From positions 1 to 23,119 of the IMG/VR virus record IMGVR_UViG_3300035670_001286: 23,119 nucleotides of DNA, one strand, 5' to 3'. This DNA is from a virus. The notes beneath the pieces were generated by a model that saw only the letters and a program-made list of their open reading frames with translations, made no database searches and had not been told where the DNA came from. A program made the translations under genes and the position numbers. Shown piece after piece: positions 5,900 through 12,153 of this stretch; position 1 is the first letter of the stretch; every line of letters starts with the position of its first letter.

Positions 5900-6952
5900 A
5901 TGGAATTAATTAGCATAAAAAACCCTGACAGCTATTCAGACTATCCTGAAGCTGTAAGAAACAATGCGAAAAGAGTTCTAAAGTATGTTGAAGAGAATGG
6001 TTGGGGACCATGTGGAACTGATGTAGGAAAGCAGAGAGCCAGCCAACTAGCTAACGGAGAAGCCATTAGCGTAGATACAATTAAGAGAATGTACAGCTAT
6101 CTAAGTAGACACTCAGTAGACTTAGAGTCTTCTACTTCTTACGAAGATGGCTGTGGACTTTTAATGTACGATGCATGGGGAGGTAAGGCTGCACTAACGT
6201 GGAGCAGGAGTAAACTTAGAGAATTAGGAGAAATTAAAGAACAGAGCGTAGGAATGATAACTAAAGGATTAAACCAAGGATTTCAGGATGCAGACATGAA
6301 GCAAGGAATTGTTTCAGGTTACTTTGCAATGTTCGGAAATAAAGATTTGGATGGTGATGTAATCGAGAAAGGTGCATTCACTAAGACAATCATGGAGCGT
6401 GGTCCACAAGGAAAGAAGTTAATTAAGTACTTGCTAGACCACGATTCTCAAAAGTCAGTAGCTCTAATTACTAACCTAGAGGAAGATATGAAGGGACTAA
6501 GATATGAGGCTAAGATTGGTACTCATGCTCTTGGTGTTGACTTTATGAAGATGGTAGAGTCAGGGCTTATTAACCAGCACAGCTTTGGATTCTCTGTGCC
6601 AAAGGACAAGCAGTTCTATGACCAAGGCAGAAAGGCCAATGTTATTAAGGAAGTAATTATGTATGAAGGATCAGCAGTACAATTTCTAGGAGCTAATCCT
6701 GATACCACATATATAGACCTAAAGTCAGAGTCAGATGCATTTGAGTACTTAGAAAGACTTGAGAAGTTTGTAAGAACTTCAGATGCTACAGATGAAACTT
6801 TAGCAAAACTAGAAGAAAGACTAAAATCACTTTATGATTCTATGAAGCCAGCACCTGCTACTTCAGAGGAAGATGAAGCCGAAATAGACGCACAATTAAT
6901 TATCGAATCACTTAAATCTACATTTAGAAATCATGGCAGAATTGCAAATTAA
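5900..6952 (+). CDS. Prohead maturation protease with extra N-terminal domain
   Basis: A 350-aa protein. Residues about 125-260 match HK97-type (U35) prohead proteases: KDLDGDVIEKGAFTKTI, the catalytic-histidine region KYLLDHDS (H181), GLRYEAKI and the serine region GLINQHSFGF (S228). It should cleave the N-terminal scaffold of the capsid protein inside the prohead. Residues 1-110 are an additional helical domain with GKQRASQLANGEAISVDTIK, RMYSYLSRHSVDL and CGLLMYDAWGG, a motif set I associate with Bacteroidota phage head proteins but cannot name. The C-terminal tail is acidic and helical (APATSEEDEAEIDAQL), as in self-packaging proteases. The start is set at ATG 5900; a TTG at 5894 lies inside the promoter box. 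It overlaps the capsid gene by 20 bases. Confidence 0.87.
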   Translation: MELISIKNPDSYSDYPEAVRNNAKRVLKYVEENGWGPCGTDVGKQRASQLANGEAISVDTIKRMYSYLSRHSVDLESSTSYEDGCGLLMYDAWGGKAALTWSRSKLRELGEIKEQSVGMITKGLNQGFQDADMKQGIVSGYFAMFGNKDLDGDVIEKGAFTKTIMERGPQGKKLIKYLLDHDSQKSVALITNLEEDMKGLRYEAKIGTHALGVDFMKMVESGLINQHSFGFSVPKDKQFYDQGRKANVIKEVIMYEGSAVQFLGANPDTTYIDLKSESDAFEYLERLEKFVRTSDATDETLAKLEERLKSLYDSMKPAPATSEEDEAEIDAQLIIESLKSTFRNHGRIAN

Positions 6953-8093
6953 AGAGGTTCAGGAGTTCCTATCTGAGGAGCTACAGACCCTAAAGAAAAA
7001 CTTCTCTACTGAAAGAGAAAAAGACGTTGCAGGATTTGACGCAAAAGTTAAGGACGCAATGGACAAGTTGTCTGCTGATATGCAGGCGAAGCACGCTGAC
7101 CTCCAGAAGGAAATGGATTTGGCATTGGCTCATGCAAATGAGAAAGCAGCTCAGAAGACTGAGCGTAAGAACTTCGGATGGTCTCTACATGAGACTTTGA
7201 AGGCTAACCACGCTGATATGGTTAAGAATGTGAAGTCTGGTAAGGGAATGGAAATGACCATGAAGGATTTCAACTATTCTGACTTCACAGGTTATGAGCC
7301 TTTCGTAACTGATTTCCGTGATCCAATCTTGGTAAAGTATGAGTCTTTCCACTACAGAAACGTACTTCCTGGAGGAACTATGTCAGGTGAATTTGTTAAG
7401 TATCCAAAGGAGAACGCTACTGTAGGTGGTGCTAACACTTGGGCATACGGAGATGGTTCTAAGCCTGAAATCGAGCCTAAGATGACTACTTACCAGGCTG
7501 ATGCCGAGTGGATTGCAGGTCTTATCAAGGGAGTTCCAATCTCTATGATTGAGGATTTGGCTTGGATGACTTCATTCTTGCAGAACAAAGGTCGTGCTGA
7601 ATTGTTGAAGAAGGAAGATAATTATATCCAAGGTTTGCTTCTTGACGCTGCTAACTCTGAGGACTACGATGGTTCTAAGACTATCAGCATCGAAATCTTG
7701 ATTGATGCTGCATTGCGTCAGTTGAAGAACAACCTTCACACTCCAACTGGAATCGTGTTGAGCAACCAAGATTATGTAAACATCTTGTTGGGTAAAGCTG
7801 CTGGTTCTGGTGAGTATGACTTCCCAGGTGTTGTGACTGTTAACCCTGTAACAGGTCAGTTGAACGTAGTAGGTATTCCTGTATTCTCTAACTCTTACCT
7901 ATCTCAAGGAACTGGTATCGTTGGTGATTGGAATCAGGCTCAGTTGTTGACTCGTCAGGCTCCTCGTATCAGATTCTTCGATCAGAACTCTGACGATGCT
8001 GAGAAGAACGTAATCCTAGTTCGTGTTGAAGAGAGAGTTGCTCTTCCTGTGTTCTATGATGATGCCTTCATCAAGGTAACTTTGGCTTCCTAA
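6933..8093 (+). CDS. Major capsid protein, HK97 fold
   Basis: A 386-aa protein predicted to form the icosahedral shell. Residues 1-77 are charged and strongly helical (coiled-coil pattern, LSEELQTLKKNFSTEREKD and following), corresponding to the scaffolding delta domain removed by the protease. The mature part probably begins near residue 75-80 (ERKNFGWSLHE). The remainder shows the pattern of the Phage_capsid family: DPILVKYESFHYRNVLPGG, EWIAGLIKGVPISMIEDL, GIVLSNQDYVNILLGKAAG, PVTGQLNVVGIPVFSN, and the end block VEERVALPVFYDDAFIKV. The gene follows the protease with a 20-base overlap and ends just before a strong terminator, which fits a highly expressed unit. Confidence 0.93.
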   Translation: MAELQIKEVQEFLSEELQTLKKNFSTEREKDVAGFDAKVKDAMDKLSADMQAKHADLQKEMDLALAHANEKAAQKTERKNFGWSLHETLKANHADMVKNVKSGKGMEMTMKDFNYSDFTGYEPFVTDFRDPILVKYESFHYRNVLPGGTMSGEFVKYPKENATVGGANTWAYGDGSKPEIEPKMTTYQADAEWIAGLIKGVPISMIEDLAWMTSFLQNKGRAELLKKEDNYIQGLLLDAANSEDYDGSKTISIEILIDAALRQLKNNLHTPTGIVLSNQDYVNILLGKAAGSGEYDFPGVVTVNPVTGQLNVVGIPVFSNSYLSQGTGIVGDWNQAQLLTRQAPRIRFFDQNSDDAEKNVILVRVEERVALPVFYDDAFIKVTLAS

Positions 8094-8118
8094 TTAGGAA
8101 TCAATAGTTTGAATTAAG

Positions 8119-8147
8119 AGCCTTGGATTTTTCCAAGGCTTTTTTAT
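8119..8147 (+). terminator. Intrinsic terminator after the capsid gene
   Basis: AGCCTTGG (8119-8126) and CCAAGGCT (8133-8140) form a perfect 8-bp stem with a six-base loop, followed by TTTTTATT. It is 26 bases after the capsid stop and closes the head transcription unit. Confidence 0.9.
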
Positions 8148-8155
8148 TATCTTTA
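8148..8155 (+). promoter_or_regulatory. -7-like box TATCTTTA before the connector gene
   Basis: TATCTTTA (one base from TAnnTTTG) lies four bases before the ATG at 8160 and directly after a terminator, where a new transcription start is needed. A TTG at 8123-8125 is 22 bases upstream, slightly longer than the usual spacing. The message would be nearly leaderless. Confidence 0.45.
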
Positions 8156-8159
8156 CAAC

Positions 8160-8699
8160 ATGGCAGGCTACGAATTTAACGAAGATATGCTTGGCGATAT
8201 ATTGCCAGTATATGACTATCAAGGTGCAACGGGACTACAAGTAACTTTTACAAGTGAGGCAAGTTACGTTGAGCCTTATGATATTGAGGACTTTAAGGAT
8301 TACGCAAGGATTGACTTCGATACAGATGACAATTTGATTGCATTGTTTTTAAAGTCAGCAAGACAGAACATTGAGCAGTATATGCAGAAGTCTTTGGGAA
8401 TCAGAACAATTAATTTGATTGCTTTGCATTTGCCTAAGAACTACAAGTTGCCTTATGGTCCTATCACTTCTATAAGCACAGCAGGTTACACATTATTTGG
8501 TGATTTGCTAAAAGAAGGTGGTAAAGACATTAATATTACTTATGTTACGAATGCAAGTTTGGTCAACGAGGCTATTGAGCAAGCAATATATCGTCAAGCC
8601 TATCACTATTACGAAAATAGAGAAATAGGTTCTAAGCCTGATTTGTTGAATGAGGTTAAGTTGCTTGTAAATCCATACAGAAGAATTGTATTCCCATGA
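8160..8699 (+). CDS. Head-tail connector, gp6-like
   Basis: A 179-aa protein likely to form the ring below the portal that closes the head. Residues about 38-75 carry the characteristic opening of gp6/YqbG-type connectors: YDIEDFKDYARIDFDTDDNL followed by IALFLKSARQNIEQYM. The rest alternates short strands (GPITSISTAGYTLF) with a final helical and proline segment (AIYRQAYHYYENRE, LLVNPYRRIVFP). Position directly after the capsid gene is the usual one. The stop overlaps the next start (ATGATG). The N-terminal 35 residues are longer than in the compact family members. Confidence 0.82.
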   Translation: MAGYEFNEDMLGDILPVYDYQGATGLQVTFTSEASYVEPYDIEDFKDYARIDFDTDDNLIALFLKSARQNIEQYMQKSLGIRTINLIALHLPKNYKLPYGPITSISTAGYTLFGDLLKEGGKDINITYVTNASLVNEAIEQAIYRQAYHYYENREIGSKPDLLNEVKLLVNPYRRIVFP

Positions 8700-9040
8700 T
8701 GCGTGAGAAAGTTGCATTTAAGCGTTCTGTGCAGACTCAAGACCCTGTTACTGGTCAATTGATTAACACAGTCTCTACATACTATGAGCCTAAAGGTGCT
8801 AGTGTGCGTGAGATTAGTGCTAGTGCAGATGTTGTTGTGCAGAAGCAAGACTTGAGTACATTGATTGAGGTTGTAATTAGGTACAATCCTTCTGTTGCAA
8901 TTATCAATGGAGATCAGATTGAGTGGCGTGGATTTTACTTTACTGCAATGGCTCCTAGGGTTGACCAATTAAGAAGGTATATTACTATTCGAGCATTCTC
9001 TGCAATGGAAACTACAAATAGAAATGGCAGTCCGAGTTAA
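8696..9040 (+). CDS. Head-tail adaptor (SPP1 gp16/Phage_H_T_join-like)
   Basis: A 114-aa beta-rich protein, presumed to be the stopper or adaptor between connector ring and tail. The opening REKVAFKRSVQTQDPVTGQ is typical of the family, followed by YYEPKGASVREISASADV and GDQIEWRGFYFTAMAPR. Two ATGs occur at 8696 and 8699; the first overlaps the stop of the connector gene. The C-terminus overlaps the next gene by 17 bases. Order connector-adaptor-gp10 supports the assignment. Confidence 0.8.
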   Translation: MMREKVAFKRSVQTQDPVTGQLINTVSTYYEPKGASVREISASADVVVQKQDLSTLIEVVIRYNPSVAIINGDQIEWRGFYFTAMAPRVDQLRRYITIRAFSAMETTNRNGSPS

Positions 9041-9470
9041 AGTAAGTGGAGTCAACATTGTTTTAAGTAATTTAGATAAGTACTCTAAAGACGTTCAAGC
9101 AGGAGTCTATAAAGAAATCCGTGGCTGGGCAGAAAGAACTGAGGCTGATGCTAAAAGAGATGTGCCTGTAGATACAGGAGCATTGAAATCAACTATTCGC
9201 TCTGTAGTATCACAAAATGGTCTTACTTGGATAGTTAAAGCTGGTGGTATAAATAAAGTTGACTACGCACCATATATTGAGTTTGGAACAGGAGTAGGAG
9301 TTAATGAGTCATTTTTACAAGAATATGGTTTAGTACAATACGCTAATCAATTTAGAGGCAATCAACCTCCATTTTTTCCTTTGCCTGCTAGGTCATATCT
9401 TTACCGAAATGCACGGGTAGAGTTTGAGAAGACTCTAGCAAACATCAAGAAACTATTACAACAAACATGA
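9024..9470 (+). CDS. HK97 gp10-like neck/tail-joining protein
   Basis: A 148-aa protein of the HK97 gp10 family, which acts at the head-tail joint. Diagnostic segments are RTEADAKRDVPVDTGALKST (residues 38-57), YAPYIEFGTG around 89-98, and FFPLPARSYLYRNARVEFEK near the C-terminus. Length matches the family. The stop TGA at 9468-9470 overlaps the ATG of a small membrane-protein gene. Confidence 0.85.
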   Translation: MAVRVKVSGVNIVLSNLDKYSKDVQAGVYKEIRGWAERTEADAKRDVPVDTGALKSTIRSVVSQNGLTWIVKAGGINKVDYAPYIEFGTGVGVNESFLQEYGLVQYANQFRGNQPPFFPLPARSYLYRNARVEFEKTLANIKKLLQQT

Positions 9471-9646
9471 TAAAACTAAAGGATTTAGCACAGATTGGCT
9501 TTTTAGCATTTCTGTGCCTAGCAATCTGTTCAGGGATTGTAGAGGCTGCTATTTGGATTAATATGCCATTTGCATACTTATTGTCGATTTCTATTGCTTT
9601 TTTAGTAATTTGGGGAGCAGTTGAAATCTACGAGCGTGCTAAATGA
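9467..9646 (+). CDS. 59-aa two-helix membrane protein
   Basis: A short frame fills the gap between the gp10-like and minor head genes. It overlaps the previous gene by an ATGA at 9467-9470 and the next by an ATGA at 9643-9646, so translation of three genes looks coupled. Two hydrophobic segments are visible: about 9-29 (QIGFLAFLCLAICSGIVEAA) and 33-51 (MPFAYLLSISIAFLVIWG), joined by a very short turn. A few charged residues lie at each end (KLKD; EIYERAK), giving a hairpin topology with both ends probably cytoplasmic. Size and topology fit a class II holin or an exclusion/injection factor; position among neck genes is unusual. No family recognised. Confidence 0.7.
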   Translation: MIKLKDLAQIGFLAFLCLAICSGIVEAAIWINMPFAYLLSISIAFLVIWGAVEIYERAK

Positions 9647-10449
9647 ATTACCCAGACTCTATATTTTTATCTCGACATTCTTACTTTGAGAAGAGGTTTG
9701 CTAGACTCATACTACGAGCATTGTCAGATCAGTACAATGAAATGGCTGATTTATTTGCTTCAGGACAAGACATTGGCAAAGTAGATGACAATGGGTTAAA
9801 GATGGTTTATCAAGCCATGTATCAGCTTATAATGGAGGATGAGGGTACATTAACTTGGAACTCTATGGTTGCTCCTATAACTAATCAGCAGATATCTAAG
9901 AAAGACATCTTTGATGAGGTTGCAAGTACTCTAAAACCACAAGAGATAAGTGAGATGACTTCGTTTTGGAGAAGGCTTATGGATGGCTTCTTGCAGACCT
10001 ACATTGTCTTTAGGATTAATGAAGTGCTTACGACAGGAATTAAGCGTGTTACAGACCTTATCTTTAGGCAGAGAGGTCAAGGGTTAAGTAATGAGCAGAT
10101 AACGGCTCTAATACGCTCTATTGACCTTGAATTAAGAGCTAATACGATTGCACGAACCGAGACTACCAATGCAATGAGCAAGGCACAGATATTTGCCTTA
10201 GAATCATCAGGATTAAATTGGCAGAAAGCATGGAAAGCTATTCGTGATGACAGAACTAGAGACTCGCACATAATTACTGACCCTAAGTTGTTTATTCCCC
10301 TAAAAGACAACTTTATTATACAAGGTCAGCAGCTTGCCTATCCTGGGGATTCTACTCAAGGTGCGACTCCTAACAATACCATTAATTGCAGATGTAGACT
10401 TGCCTTTAAGCAGACAGGTGCAAGGTTTGGATTTAATATCAATCGCTAA
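9643..10449 (+). CDS. Mu F-like minor head protein
   Basis: A 268-aa protein of the Mu gpF/SPP1 gp7 type, normally a low-copy head component involved in morphogenesis or DNA ejection. The conserved C-terminal region is clear: IARTETTNAMSKAQIFALES, KAWKAIRDDRTRDSH (residues 195-209), then GQQLAYPGDSTQGATP and INCRCRLAF containing the terminal Cys-Arg-Cys. The N-terminal 150 residues are helical and poorly conserved, as usual. In most phages this gene lies next to the portal; here it is about 6 kb downstream between neck and tail genes. Confidence 0.85.
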   Translation: MNYPDSIFLSRHSYFEKRFARLILRALSDQYNEMADLFASGQDIGKVDDNGLKMVYQAMYQLIMEDEGTLTWNSMVAPITNQQISKKDIFDEVASTLKPQEISEMTSFWRRLMDGFLQTYIVFRINEVLTTGIKRVTDLIFRQRGQGLSNEQITALIRSIDLELRANTIARTETTNAMSKAQIFALESSGLNWQKAWKAIRDDRTRDSHIITDPKLFIPLKDNFIIQGQQLAYPGDSTQGATPNNTINCRCRLAFKQTGARFGFNINR

Positions 10450-10456
10450 AAAAACG

Positions 10457-10464
10457 TATCTTTG
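10457..10464 (+). promoter_or_regulatory. -7 box TATCTTTG before the tail terminator gene
   Basis: A perfect TAnnTTTG match lies three bases before the ATG at 10468. It supports that ATG rather than the TTG at 10462, which lies inside the box. No TTG is found at the right distance upstream, so activity is uncertain. Confidence 0.4.
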
Positions 10465-10467
10465 ACT

Positions 10468-10890
10468 ATGGATTTGTCTAAGGCATTAAAATCAGGTTAC
10501 TATCAGGCGTTATACCCAGAAATTGGTGTGCCTATTTACGATGCTTTCTCAATTCCTGAGAATGCTGCTTACCCTTATGTGATTATCTCAAGCATTACAA
10601 CAAACGAAATTCAGAACGCTGACTGCAAGAGGTTTAATGCAGAAGTTACAGTTGATATTGTAACAGGCTTTACACGACCTACAGGCATGGATCAGGCTCT
10701 TGACATTGCTGAAGATATTGACGATATTATTAATCCAATGAGCATGAATGACATAAACATTACTGCTTATGGATGGAGAGTTGGGGAGACTAGATTGAAC
10801 TCTTCAAATAGTCTTCAGTTGCGTACAGGCGAATATTGGATATACCGAAATATTCGTACCTACTTTCACATTGTAGTACCCTTTGATTAA
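10468..10890 (+). CDS. Tail terminator/completion protein (DUF3168-like, putative)
   Basis: A 140-aa protein placed just before the tube gene, where siphophages encode the tail terminator. The order of elements resembles DUF3168: an N-terminal helix (LSKALKSGYYQAL), a short strand region with PVYDAF-type sequence (VPIYDAFSIPENAAYPYVII), then ITTNEIQNADCKRFNAEVTV and DIVTGFTRPTGMDQALDIAE, and a C-terminal strand pair. It should cap the tube and join the neck. The start is ATG 10468. Confidence 0.65.
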   Translation: MDLSKALKSGYYQALYPEIGVPIYDAFSIPENAAYPYVIISSITTNEIQNADCKRFNAEVTVDIVTGFTRPTGMDQALDIAEDIDDIINPMSMNDINITAYGWRVGETRLNSSNSLQLRTGEYWIYRNIRTYFHIVVPFD

Positions 10891-10912
10891 TTGATAAATT
10901 CTATTACCTTTG
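10882..10912 (+). promoter_or_regulatory. Promoter TTTG-N19-TACCTTTG before the tail tube gene
   Basis: TTTG (10882-10885), 19 bases and TACCTTTG (10905-10912) match the Bacteroidota consensus fully. The -33 element lies in the last codons of the upstream gene. About 21 bases separate the -7 box from the ATG at 10934. A strong dedicated promoter fits the high demand for tube subunits. Confidence 0.65.
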
Positions 10913-10933
10913 AAATAATAATTGACTACGACT

Positions 10934-11368
10934 ATGGCTAACGAATTATTTAGTAAAGATATTGGTGTCTATGTAGACGTATCCGCTACTGCAACACCTG
11001 ATTGGAAATTGGCGGTTTGTACTTCTTCTAAGTCGCTTTCCATCTCTGTTGGTGCAACAGAAATCAACAATGACTGTACAGGTGACTTTGTAAGAAACCT
11101 TCCATCAACTGCTTCTTGGACTATGTCCTTTGAAGGTGATGTGAATACTGACCCAGGAGCATCTGAGGTTTCTGCTGCTGACATCTTCGGTTACACCGTT
11201 GCTCGTGCTGAAAAGAAATTTAAGTTTGAGTCACTTGACGAGACTTATGTAAGATATGGCGAAGGTTTTATCTCCCAATTTGACGAGACTGCAACTGCAC
11301 CTGAGTATCAGACGTTCTCTGTATCCATTACTGGTTCAGGACCTATCTCTGATGTAGAGCCAACCTAA
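10934..11368 (+). CDS. Major tail tube protein
   Basis: A 144-aa beta-rich protein that should polymerise into the tail tube. The opening MANELFSKDIGVYVDV is followed by WKLAVCTSSKSLSISVGATE, DCTGDFVRNLPSTASWTM and FEGDVNTDPGASE, the pattern of TP901-1-like major tail proteins. The C-terminus has FISQFDETATAPEYQTFSVS and ITGSGPI, matching the typical end of tube proteins. It has its own promoter and is closed by a terminator 33 bases after the stop, so it is a single-gene unit. The start is set at ATG 10934; a TTG 12 bases earlier is less likely. Confidence 0.85.
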   Translation: MANELFSKDIGVYVDVSATATPDWKLAVCTSSKSLSISVGATEINNDCTGDFVRNLPSTASWTMSFEGDVNTDPGASEVSAADIFGYTVARAEKKFKFESLDETYVRYGEGFISQFDETATAPEYQTFSVSITGSGPISDVEPT

Positions 11369-11401
11369 TTTCCTGTTTTCCGTGTTTGTGTTTAGTTAAA
11401 G

Positions 11402-11425
11402 GCCCTCATAGTGAGGGCTTTTTTT
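11402..11425 (+). terminator. Intrinsic terminator after the tube gene
   Basis: GCCCTCA (11402-11408) pairs with TGAGGGC (11412-11418) across a three-base loop and is followed by seven T residues. It isolates the tube gene from the chaperone genes. Confidence 0.9.
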
Positions 11426-11440
11426 GTATCAAATAATTAC

Positions 11441-11448
11441 TAAATTTA
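11441..11448 (+). promoter_or_regulatory. -7-like box TAAATTTA before the tail chaperone
   Basis: TAAATTTA (one base from TAnnTTTG) is four bases before the ATG at 11453 and 15 bases after a terminator. The nearest TTG is only 14 bases upstream, too close for the usual spacing, so this is a weak promoter call supported mainly by position. Confidence 0.35.
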
Positions 11449-11452
11449 CGGC

Positions 11453-11839
11453 ATGACAGGAATCATAAAACTAAACATCGGAGGTCAGGAACGTACCTTG
11501 CGATTTAACAATTTTTCAGCCATCGAATTGGCTAAGATAATTTACAACGGAGAGCAAGCTAATTTTGAAACTGATGACTTGCTAAATCGGATAATGAAAC
11601 TTAATGAGGAAAATCATTATCTGTTAATCAAAACACTTGTTTACGCAGGACTTATTGGTAACGACTATGTTGTTGGATTTACAAAGACTGCAACACCAGA
11701 GCAGGTAGGAGAGTGGATTTCTGAATTAAGTGTTGATGAAATCTATTCTGTGTGGAATACTTTTTGGTCATCTATGGGTGTTGACCTTCCTGCGATTCAG
11801 GAACTAGAAAAAGATTCTGTTGCTGAAAAAAAAAATTAA
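11453..11839 (+). CDS. Tail assembly chaperone, G-type product
   Basis: A 128-aa protein analogous in position and organisation to lambda gpG, which holds the tape measure and recruits tube subunits. It starts MTGIIKLNIGGQERTLRFNN and is mostly helical after residue 22, with DDLLNRIMKLNEENHYLLIK and TPEQVGEWISELSVDEIYSV. It ends in AEKKN just after a ten-A run. The reading frame one base back is open from the A-run to 12141, so a minority of ribosomes should make a longer G-T type protein. The gene lies directly before the tape measure, as expected. Confidence 0.82.
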   Translation: MTGIIKLNIGGQERTLRFNNFSAIELAKIIYNGEQANFETDDLLNRIMKLNEENHYLLIKTLVYAGLIGNDYVVGFTKTATPEQVGEWISELSVDEIYSVWNTFWSSMGVDLPAIQELEKDSVAEKKN

Positions 11840-11889
11840 GGTGGCTTGACATATGTCAAGAAATTTTCGGTGAAGTAGGAATACTTCCT
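11826..11889 (+). promoter_or_regulatory. Programmed -1 frameshift site of the tail chaperone
   Basis: Ten A residues (11826-11835) are read GAA AAA AAA AAT before the TAA at 11837, giving A-AAA-AAA-type slippery heptamers at which both tRNAs can re-pair in -1. Starting at 11845, CTTGACATATGTCAAG is a perfect inverted repeat (six-bp stem, four-base loop), 9-12 bases downstream, the normal spacing for a stimulatory hairpin. A second small stem, AGGAA/TTCCT, lies at 11877-11889. Slippage anywhere within the run adds the same lysines. Confidence 0.85.
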
Positions 11890-12141
11890 AAAAATTTTTA
11901 TGAAATGACTTTTGCAGAGACAATACTTATTCTTAGAGGTCATCATACAGCACAAGCTAGAGATTGGGAGAAGTATAGGCTGGTTGCGTACCAGGTTTAC
12001 ACTTCTATTCCCAAGAAGAATCCTAACAAATCTATTCAGCAGTACTTCCCGTTGCCTACAGATAATACAGGTAAAAAGCTAGATGTAGAACTTGTAAAGG
12101 CAAGGCGTTCAGCCTTCTTAGATAAGATGGCTAAAAATTAG
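11833..12141 (+). CDS. T-type extension of the tail chaperone (made by -1 frameshift)
   Basis: After -1 slippage, translation continues KLRWLDICQEIFGEVG, then ILPKNFYEMTFAETILILRG, HHTAQARDWEKYRLVAYQVY and on to DKMAKN. This adds 102 residues to 127 from the first frame, about 229 aa in total. The added part is the gpT-like domain that contacts tube subunits; the segment around DWEKYRLVAYQVY resembles the usual C-terminus of these chaperones. An ATG at 11905 lies inside this frame, but the 24 codons before it are open and read sensibly, there is no promoter box or Shine-Dalgarno before it, and the frame relation is exactly -1. I therefore treat it as an extension rather than a separate gene. 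Confidence 0.8.
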   Translation, partial: KLRWLDICQEIFGEVGILPKNFYEMTFAETILILRGHHTAQARDWEKYRLVAYQVYTSIPKKNPNKSIQQYFPLPTDNTGKKLDVELVKARRSAFLDKMAKN

Positions 12142-12149
12142 TATTTTTG
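12142..12149 (+). promoter_or_regulatory. -7 box TATTTTTG before the tape measure gene
   Basis: A perfect TAnnTTTG match overlaps the end of the chaperone gene region and is four bases before the tape measure ATG. No matching -33 TTG is seen. It may be a leaderless promoter or a translation-related element. Confidence 0.4.
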
Positions 12150-12153
12150 AAGT

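Noticed and set aside
8609-8968. 119-codon leftward frame across the connector-adaptor boundary
   Set aside because: It spans two well supported forward genes and lacks any start or promoter signal.
11905-12141. Independent 78-aa gene starting at ATG 11905
   Set aside because: The same frame is open back to the slippery A-run in exactly the -1 register, and no initiation signal precedes 11905, so a frameshift extension is the better reading.
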